Assembly (NCBI GenBank): GCA_963828415.1
Contig: CAWHEI010000012.1
Coordinates: 186,001-250,000, forward strand
Direction: 5' to 3'
Length of the DNA: 64,000 bases
DNA from: Sva-07 sp963828415
GTDB lineage: Bacteria; Actinomycetota; Acidimicrobiia; Acidimicrobiales; Ilumatobacteraceae
Of this stretch, positions 58,018 to 64,000 are shown piece by piece (the first letter of the stretch is position 1; each line of letters starts with the position of its first letter). A program made the position numbers and the translations under genes. The notes under the pieces were generated by a model, which worked only from the letters and a program-made list of their open reading frames with translations, made no database searches and was not told where the DNA came from.

Positions 58018-59481
58018 TCAGTTGGCGGAGGCCGGCAGGGCCCAAGACCCGGACGTGCCGGCGAGGCCATTGCCCCGCGGCAGGGACCGCTCGACGAACA
58101 CGCGATTGGTCGACTGCACGATCAGTTCGGCGTTCAACACGTCGGGATCGACCAGGTCGATGGTGATCACCTGTCCCGCCCCGATCGGCACGTCGGTGAG
58201 GGTCGGCACCGCCGACGGGCCACCCGGCCCCACCGCTTCGATCGTGATCGTGCCGTCGACGTTGTCGACGTTGTAGACCACCAGCGCCGCAGCGGCCGGA
58301 TCGGAGGGGCCGATGCCGAGATGCCACCGCGAAGCGACGTAACCGTCACTGATGCGAGGCGGTGCACCCACGACCACGGACGTCGCCACCGAATCGCCGG
58401 CCGGCCGGGTGAGAATCCGCTCGACGACGATCGACTGCTCCGCCAGCGTCGAGAACACCGAGGCGTGCCGGCCAGCGGGAAGTCCGCCGGTCGTCTCGGC
58501 GTCAGCGGCCGGGTCGTAGACGACGACCTGGTGCGCCGCCACGTCGATGGGCTCGGTGTCTCCGTAGCCGGCATCGAGCGGAATCCCGAGGAACACCACG
58601 TCGACCTGCACATCGTCGTCGGTCGGGTTGTAGATCGCGAACGTCTCGGTGACCCCGTCGCCGGCCTCGCCATCGGCGAACCACCACTGGTCGCGCAGCG
58701 CAGGCGCGGCGAGCGACACGCCGTAGCCGAGACGTCCACCGCCGAGGTAGTGCTGAGCCCGGCCAACGACGAGCCGTCCTCGTTCGGCGGCGACCTTGAC
58801 GGCGATCACGGGTTCGTCGCGAGCACCGAGCTCCGCGATCGGAATCGTCTCGACGGACTGAGGCAGGATCGTGAACCCCTGGAACGCCGCGGGGGTCGAC
58901 TCTCCGGCCTCGGTGGCGAAGACCAGATCGACCACCGCTGCGTCGTCGTAGGGGTTGGTGAGCACGAGTGTCTCGACGCTGCCGTCGACCGTGAAGCCGT
59001 CGGCGAAGTACCACTCGTCGGACGTGTTGTCGGCGCATGGTGCAACCGAATCCCCGGCGGGGTGCTGTGCGCGCTGTTCGACGAACCCGCGGCCGCCGTC
59101 GATCTCGACCACGACGCTGGCGAATGGTGCGGTCACGAATGCGTCGACGTCGATCGTCGTGCGCGACCACGGATCGACCGTGAGCGACTCGGTCGCGCCG
59201 ACGCCGTCCGGCGTGAGAATCGTGAAGCGCCCGACGAGTTGTTCGTCGTCTCGGTTTGCCACGACGACCTCGCCGCCGACGCCGTCTTCTCCCGATGCGG
59301 GAACTCCGGGACAGAACCAGCTGCCGGTGAGCGCCGCGTTGTCGCTGACGGCCGGCATCCACGCCCCGGCGGGCGCCGCGAAGAACGGGTCGACGGTCGT
59401 CGGTTCTTCCCGGCCGATTGCGATCAGTCCAGCGAAGCCGACCAGCAACACCACCAGCGCCGGTATCGCCCGGCGGTTCAC
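58018..59481 (-). CDS. DUF5719 family secreted protein
   Basis: 487 residues from GTG 59481, overlapping the GT2 stop by 4 nt. An N-terminal membrane/signal helix IPALVVLLVGFAGLIAIGRE is followed by repeated beta sandwiches: GSWFCPGVPASGEDG, VVVANRDDEQLVGRFTILTP, WYFADGFTVDGSVETLVLTN, WWFADGEAGDGVTETFAIYN, and a late VVYNVDNVDGTITIEAVGPG. The pattern of WYFADG/WWFADG plus NP motifs marks DUF5719, frequent beside GT2 genes in actinobacteria. Function unknown; an extracytoplasmic partner of the GT2 protein is inferred from the operon. Confidence 0.8.
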   Translation of the reverse strand: MNRRAIPALVVLLVGFAGLIAIGREEPTTVDPFFAAPAGAWMPAVSDNAALTGSWFCPGVPASGEDGVGGEVVVANRDDEQLVGRFTILTPDGVGATESLTVDPWSRTTIDVDAFVTAPFASVVVEIDGGRGFVEQRAQHPAGDSVAPCADNTSDEWYFADGFTVDGSVETLVLTNPYDDAAVVDLVFATEAGESTPAAFQGFTILPQSVETIPIAELGARDEPVIAVKVAAERGRLVVGRAQHYLGGGRLGYGVSLAAPALRDQWWFADGEAGDGVTETFAIYNPTDDDVQVDVVFLGIPLDAGYGDTEPIDVAAHQVVVYDPAADAETTGGLPAGRHASVFSTLAEQSIVVERILTRPAGDSVATSVVVGAPPRISDGYVASRWHLGIGPSDPAAAALVVYNVDNVDGTITIEAVGPGGPSAVPTLTDVPIGAGQVITIDLVDPDVLNAELIVQSTNRVFVERSLPRGNGLAGTSGSWALPASAN

Positions 59482-62400
59482 GTCGTCACCTCGTCGTCGG
59501 AGTCCGGCGTGCCCGGTTCGTCGTCGACATCGGCGACCAGTCCCGGATCGAGCAGCGACGGAAGAGCGTCGTCGGTCAGGTCGATCAGCGTCTCGTCGGC
59601 GAGCAGCACCGAATCTCGTCGGCCGACCGACACTCGTACACGTGCGGCAATCACGATCGCAGCAAGCCACAGGACGGTCTGGCCGAGCACGGCCAACCAG
59701 CGCAACGCCGAGGTGTCGTAGCGGAGCGATCCCACCCCCGTCGACGCCGTGTCGTAGGCAGTGGTCTCACCGAATGCCCGGCGCGGCTCGACCGATGTCC
59801 CGTCGACCGAGAGCGTCCAACCGTCATCGAAGGGGATGCCCAGATGGACGACACCCGCCGACACGTCGGCGGTGGAGGTGCCGAGCTGGTCCGCACCGAT
59901 GAAGAGGGGTATCGAGTCCGACATATCGGTCCGAACCAGGACTTCGGCACCAGCCGCGTCGCTCGCCGCAACGACCGTCGGATCGAGCTGCGCCCGCGTG
60001 GGGATCCACGCTCGGTTCTCGAACGCCTCGAGCGTCGGGAGCCCGGGTCGGAGCGCCACCAGATCGAGCTGATCCTCGAGCGCTGCCACGAGCCCGGTCG
60101 GCAGCGGCATCGGGTCGTTGACGGTCGATGCCACACCGTCGAACTCCGGTACGACGACGAATCGGATCGCCAGCGGCGCCAGCAGTCGGCCGGCGCGCAG
60201 TGTGGACGTCGAGGCCATCTCGTCGAGTGCGGTGGTCACGAGCGCTGAGGCGGCATTGGACGGTGGCATCCACCGATCTCGCACGTCGAGTGGACCGTCG
60301 TCGATGATCGCCCACGACACGCCGTCGCGGTACTCGGTCGACGGCACCGGCAACAGCCGTGCATCGCCGATCAACAAGACGTTGTAGTCGCCGTCGGGAG
60401 TGGCCGGCGGCAGTGACGCATCCAGCAGGCGTGCCAGCGGCGTGTTGGGGACATCGAACGAGCCGCTGGCGAGCGCAGCGATCCCCGGGGCGAGCCCGAT
60501 CACCACGGCCACCGACGCCAAGATGCCCAGCGGCTGACGCCAACCGAAGTTCTCGCCACGAACGTCGAGGTCGAATGCGGCGAGGGCTGCCGCCGCGGAG
60601 ATCGAGAGGCCGACGGCCACCGGTACGAGCAGCACACCGGCTTCGGGCATGGCGAGCGCGATCGACCCCCGGTCAGCAAGCACGGCGAGGCCGCCGAACA
60701 CCAGCACCATCAGTCCCGAGCGGATCGCCCAGGTGAGACGCCACGCCCGGGCGAGCAGCACGGCTGCAATCACCGGCAGGTACAGCGCCAGCGCCAGCGC
60801 AGCGAAATCCGTGCGCCCGATCTCGAACGAGGCCAATGGAATCAGGCCGATCCCGGCTTCACCGATCGGCGGTGCTCCGACCACGCCTTCCCACGTCCAC
60901 GAGGTGATCCACGGCAGGTTCAACACGGCGGCGCCGACGACGGCACCGAGGCCTGCGACCAATGACCACCCGGCGGTCGCCAGTGACCCGCGGGCCAGCA
61001 CGGTCCCGAGAGCGAACACCACGGTGAGCGCCACGGCGAGTGGGAGCATCACCGGGGCGAGGGCCACCGCCAGCGCCAGCGCCAGCGCCGCGGCGAGAAT
61101 CCGCCGGAACCGCTCGCCCGGCGCGAGCTCGATGACCCCGTCGGTTGTGTCGAGATCCGCGCTGGCCGGGTCCGCGGTCTCGATTCCGGCTGCTCGACGA
61201 ATCAGGTGCAGCAGCCATGGTGTCGCTGCATACACGACGATCACGGTCAGTTGGCCGCTCGACATCGCACCACTGACGATCGGGATCAGCGAGTACACGA
61301 GCAGTGCCGCGATTCGCGCTCGCGTCGACGGGAAGACGGCCGCCAGCCTCCACACCCCGGCAGCGCCCACGAGCAGCAGGCCGAGGGTGAACAGGGTCTG
61401 CAACAGGCCCATGTGGAACAGCGTGAACACACTGAGACCGGACAGCGTCGCCCATCCGGTGGGATTCGGCGACGTGGCGCCGGCACCGTTCTGATTCCAG
61501 CCGGACAGGAACGTGTCGAGAAGTTGCCGCGGGCTCTCCGGGAACGCCAGGAACTCGCCAACAGGGGGAATTCCGCCGTCGAAGAACGATCTGCCACCGA
61601 CGATCACGCCGGCGATCACGGCGATCCAGGCGACGACCGGCGCGGTCGTGCTCTGCCGCCAGCGGCGCACCTGGACACCAGAGCCGACATAGGTCGCCGT
61701 CTCACGACTGCGTAGGTACGAGTTCAGGCGGGCGCTGCCACGTTCCTGCAGGCTGTAGACCTCGCGTTCTGGCACGCGTCGGATCGGTTTCACCTCACGA
61801 CGTCGAGCGAGCAGCGCCGGTGTGCGTGGGATCAGCCCGATCAGCGCCCGAAACGAATTCCATGCCTGACCGAAGCGGGCGGTGAACAGCCCGACGACCA
61901 GTTCGGTCAGGGTGAGCAGCACCATCTCGACGGACCGCACCGGCAACCGCGACGCTCCGGTCAGTGTGGCAACCGAGCGCATCCGGTGACGAGCACGCAA
62001 CAAGCCGTGACGGAGATCCGGTCGGCGCTGGCGCAACCGACCGACGTGGCGCACTCGTGCGGAGGGGACCACGACGACGCGTGCCCCGCTGTGGTGGATG
62101 CGCCAACACAACTCGGTGTCTTCTCCGTAGAAGTCGATCGCCGGGTCGAAGCCGCCGAGTTCTCGGAACAGGTCGGCGCGCACCAGCAGGTAGGCCGACG
62201 GCAGGACGAACATGTCCCGCACACCGTCGTGTTGCTCCTGGTCGACCTCGCCCGCTTCGATGACCGGATCGATCTCGCCGAACCGGTCCATTCCGAGACC
62301 GACCGCCTGCAGCACGCTCGGATCGTCCCACTCGACGAGCTTCGGCCCGACGGCCCCGGCGTTCGACCGGTACAGCTCCTCGACCATGAGTCGCAGCGCG

Positions 62401-62729
62401 TCGGGCTCCGGGGCGACGTCGTCGTGGCAGAACAGGAAGAACCCGTTGTCACCCTCGACGAGTCGGAGCACTTCGTTGGCTGCCGAGCCGAATCCCACGT
62501 TGATCCCGATTGCTCGGACGAACGCTCCGGGCAGGCGATGCTGGATCCGTTCGTCGATCGTCTCCGCGCCGTCCACGGCTTCGCTCTCGGCGACGACGAG
62601 GAAGAGGATGCGCAGATTCGGGTAGTCCTGCCGGGCGAGCGCGTCGAGGGTGTCGTCGAACCATTCACCAGGGTCGTGCACGACGACGACCGCGACGACC
62701 GGCGGTGCTGAGAGGGTCTCCGGTTCCAC
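59478..62729 (-). CDS. Giant family 2 glycosyltransferase with multi-pass C-terminal domain
   Basis: 1083 residues. GT2 domain up to about residue 240: VVAVVVVHDPGEWFDDTLDA, FFLFCHDDVAPEPDALRLMV (DxD region) and FYGEDTELCWRIHHSGARVV. Then a basic linker and about ten or more transmembrane helices (e.g. PVVAWIAVIAGVIVGGRSFF, LFTLGLLLVGAAGVWRLAAV) with an outer domain near the C-terminus. GT2 fused to a long membrane region occurs in actinobacteria next to DUF5719. It probably builds or exports an envelope polysaccharide. GTG start at 62729 with TAGCCT 9 nt upstream, divergent from the small gene at 62771. Confidence 0.85.
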   Translation of the reverse strand: MEPETLSAPPVVAVVVVHDPGEWFDDTLDALARQDYPNLRILFLVVAESEAVDGAETIDERIQHRLPGAFVRAIGINVGFGSAANEVLRLVEGDNGFFLFCHDDVAPEPDALRLMVEELYRSNAGAVGPKLVEWDDPSVLQAVGLGMDRFGEIDPVIEAGEVDQEQHDGVRDMFVLPSAYLLVRADLFRELGGFDPAIDFYGEDTELCWRIHHSGARVVVVPSARVRHVGRLRQRRPDLRHGLLRARHRMRSVATLTGASRLPVRSVEMVLLTLTELVVGLFTARFGQAWNSFRALIGLIPRTPALLARRREVKPIRRVPEREVYSLQERGSARLNSYLRSRETATYVGSGVQVRRWRQSTTAPVVAWIAVIAGVIVGGRSFFDGGIPPVGEFLAFPESPRQLLDTFLSGWNQNGAGATSPNPTGWATLSGLSVFTLFHMGLLQTLFTLGLLLVGAAGVWRLAAVFPSTRARIAALLVYSLIPIVSGAMSSGQLTVIVVYAATPWLLHLIRRAAGIETADPASADLDTTDGVIELAPGERFRRILAAALALALAVALAPVMLPLAVALTVVFALGTVLARGSLATAGWSLVAGLGAVVGAAVLNLPWITSWTWEGVVGAPPIGEAGIGLIPLASFEIGRTDFAALALALYLPVIAAVLLARAWRLTWAIRSGLMVLVFGGLAVLADRGSIALAMPEAGVLLVPVAVGLSISAAAALAAFDLDVRGENFGWRQPLGILASVAVVIGLAPGIAALASGSFDVPNTPLARLLDASLPPATPDGDYNVLLIGDARLLPVPSTEYRDGVSWAIIDDGPLDVRDRWMPPSNAASALVTTALDEMASTSTLRAGRLLAPLAIRFVVVPEFDGVASTVNDPMPLPTGLVAALEDQLDLVALRPGLPTLEAFENRAWIPTRAQLDPTVVAASDAAGAEVLVRTDMSDSIPLFIGADQLGTSTADVSAGVVHLGIPFDDGWTLSVDGTSVEPRRAFGETTAYDTASTGVGSLRYDTSALRWLAVLGQTVLWLAAIVIAARVRVSVGRRDSVLLADETLIDLTDDALPSLLDPGLVADVDDEPGTPDSDDEVTT

Positions 62730-62738
62730 GATGGGGCG

Positions 62739-62764
62739 AGGCTAGCGAGGCCGCTCGCTATCCT
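62739..62764. promoter_or_regulatory. Divergent promoter pair with inverted repeat
   Basis: The minus-strand -10 TAGCCT (62739-62744) and plus-strand -10 TATCCT (62759-62764) are 14 bp apart, and the sequence between them is TAGCGAG/CTCGCTA dyad-symmetric. Distances to the starts are 9 and 6 nt. The symmetry may be an operator controlling both directions. Confidence 0.5.
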
Positions 62765-62770
62765 GCCGTC

Positions 62771-63013
62771 ATGGCCTCGACGCGTCCCGCTGATCGCCGC
62801 TCGGTCGCTCGCTTCGACCCGACCAACATCGATCTCACCGATTTCGATGTCGCACGCGCTGTACGAGGGACCGTCGATGTCGGCGGCACACTTGCCGGGC
62901 GAGCAGCGGAGCTCGCCAAGGACGCCACGTACGTGACCGTCGGCCTCGGTCTGCTCGGCTTCCAACGAGCACAAGTGCGTCGGCGCGAACTCGAACGCAG
63001 CCTGCGGCGTTGA
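62771..63013 (+). CDS. Small protein of unknown function
   Basis: 80 residues: MASTRPADRRSVARFDPTNI, then LTDFDVARAVRGTVDVGGTL and AGRAAELAKDATYVTVGLGL. The end LGFQRAQVRRRELERSLRR is helical and basic. Similar short proteins are common next to envelope glycosyltransferases, but I do not recognise a family. ATG with TATCCT 6 nt upstream. Confidence 0.6.
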   Translation: MASTRPADRRSVARFDPTNIDLTDFDVARAVRGTVDVGGTLAGRAAELAKDATYVTVGLGLLGFQRAQVRRRELERSLRR

Positions 63014-63053
63014 CCGCTCGACGACGTCGGGGTCTCGCTAGGATTGCGTCCTC

Positions 63054-64000
63054 GTGTCGTCAGCAGAACTCCCGCGCGAGAGCGCACACCGCTGCCCGAG
63101 GGAACCATTCCCGTCGGCATCGCGCTGCTGATCGCCGGCGTCGCCACCTACGCCTTCTTCAAGGTCGGCACCGTCGCCGTCGGAGGCGCCGACGAGTTCG
63201 CACCGATCGCGTCCATGTGGTTCGCCGTGTTCGCGTTGGCACCTGGTTTCTTCCTGCCGCTGGAGCAGGAGCTGGGCCGGGCACTCTCGCATCGCCGGGC
63301 GATCGGCGAAGGTGGCCAACCGGTGGTCCAGAAGGTGGTGCGCCTCGGCGCCATCCTCGTCGCACTCGTGACGGTGGTCATCATCCTGCTCAGCCCGTTC
63401 ATCACGTCGTCGTACTTCGATGGCGACTGGTTCATGGTCGTTGCGCTCATCACAGCGTTCGCGGCCTATGCACCGGCCCACATGACCCGCGGCATCGCCG
63501 CCGGCTCCGGCCGATTCCACGACTACGCGGTGGTGCTCGGAGCCGATGGCGTGGTGCGCATCATCCTGTGCATCGCGCTGGCCGTGGTGGGTATCACTGC
63601 GGCAGGCGCCTATGGCATGGCGGTTGCGGTCGCTCCGTTGTTCGCCGTTGCCTGGGTTGCGCGACGAGGTGCGTTGCGCACGGATCCGGGACCGCCCGCC
63701 GAGTGGAGCGAGGTCACACCGAACCTCGGCTGGCTGCTCGTCGGCTCGGTGTGCGCCGCCACACTGCTGAACGCCGGCCCGATCACGGCAAGCCTGCTGG
63801 CCTCCGACGACGAGGAAGCGCTGATCACGGCGTTTTCGTACGGTGTCCTGCTGTCGAGGATCCCGTTGTTCATGTTCCAGGCAGTCCAGGCGGCGCTGCT
63901 CCCGCGACTGAGTCGCCAGGCCGCCCAAGGCGCCTACGCAGAGTTCCGTTCCGGGTTGAAACGGTTGATGCTCCTCGTGCTCGCCGTCGGCGGCGTGGGC
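63054..64000 (+). CDS. Polysaccharide/lipid flippase (MOP superfamily), N-terminal part
   Basis: The membrane protein runs off the window end. Helices: IPVGIALLIAGVATYAFFKV, LGAILVALVTVVIILLSPFI, FMVVALITAFAAYAPAHMTR, IILCIALAVVGITAAGAYGM, VAVAPLFAVAWVARRG; later TAFSYGVLLSRIPLFMFQAV, typical of MATE/Wzx/MurJ-like MOP flippases. The reading frame from the leaderless-looking GTG 63054 (-10 TAGGAT 63039-63044) does not match this frame; a shift near 63086-63094 would join MSSAELPRESAH to LPEGTIPVGI. Alternatively it starts at TTG 63044, inside that -10 box. It probably exports the polysaccharide made with the neighbouring GT2 protein (inference). Confidence 0.7.

Overview
The window is about 64 kb of high-GC DNA with very dense coding on both strands, many 4-bp ATGA/GTGA gene overlaps and short intergenic gaps. 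Marker genes fit an aerobic, high-GC Gram-positive actinobacterium: coenzyme F420 ligase cofE, menaquinone gene menB, a DUF3499 zinc protein, a DUF222/HNH (13E12-type) nuclease, a DUF5719 protein, FtsE/FtsX, SecA, FtsH, and actinobacterial group II truncated haemoglobin. The protein style (a secreted protein with three APxRxxDTR blocks, long Thr/Ser linkers, several acyl-CoA dehydrogenases) suggests class Acidimicrobiia, perhaps near Ilumatobacter. That placement is inference, not a database result. Many genes have a TAnnnT-type -10 box only 6 to 9 nt upstream of the start codon, so leaderless transcripts look common.

Layout. 1-5.7 kb: a minus-strand catabolic operon (DUF2264, DapA-like aldolase, OYE-type flavin oxidoreductase, ThuA-like) divergent from a hydroxyacid dehydrogenase. 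5.6-13.7 kb: two acyl-CoA dehydrogenases, a DUF1704 metallopeptidase-like protein, an S30AE-like protein, an alpha/beta hydrolase and a lipoprotein serine hydrolase. 13.7-26.1 kb: HDAC-family deacetylase, GNAT/acyl-CoA-synthetase-like acetyltransferase, M20 peptidase, cofE, menB, an RNA methyltransferase, purU, an ABC-2 exporter and a truncated globin. 26.2-34.3 kb: small proteins, an enoyl-CoA hydratase, then ftsX, ftsE, prfB, secA and comF-like. 34.3-41.5 kb: a 61-bp tandem repeat, a YczE-type membrane protein and a complete peptide-type ABC importer. 41.7-52.5 kb: ahcY, a secreted repeat protein, a Trm112-like protein, a phosphomannomutase, a large membrane protein, a CPBP protease, DUF3499 and ftsH. 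52.5-53.9 kb: a DUF222/HNH nuclease. 54.1-57.4 kb: an atypical island of small unknown genes. 57.5-64 kb: an envelope cluster (thioredoxin-like, DUF5719, a giant GT2 protein, a flippase cut by the window end).

The least ordinary part is 54.7-57.4 kb. A 12-14-bp motif (core CTGCCG) occurs seven times in one orientation, several copies overlapping the stop codon of a small unknown gene. One copy belongs to a 66-bp imperfect inverted repeat that ends directly at the start codon of the next gene. This is what gene cassettes with attC-like sites look like, though no integrase lies in the window and the boxes are not canonical. Second, a 27-bp sequence with a TGACA-N6-TGTCA palindrome overlapping the -10 box lies at the same distance upstream of the comF-like gene and of the HNH nuclease, suggesting a shared regulator. 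Third, there are two extragenic palindrome families.

Several otherwise intact genes (DUF2264, menB, enoyl-CoA hydratase, probably the flippase and the globin 5' end) are interrupted by what look like small indels. Because menB is expected to be needed, sequence or assembly error is a serious alternative to real decay. A methyltransferase, a Cys-rich secreted protein and one cassette gene are more damaged and look like true remnants.
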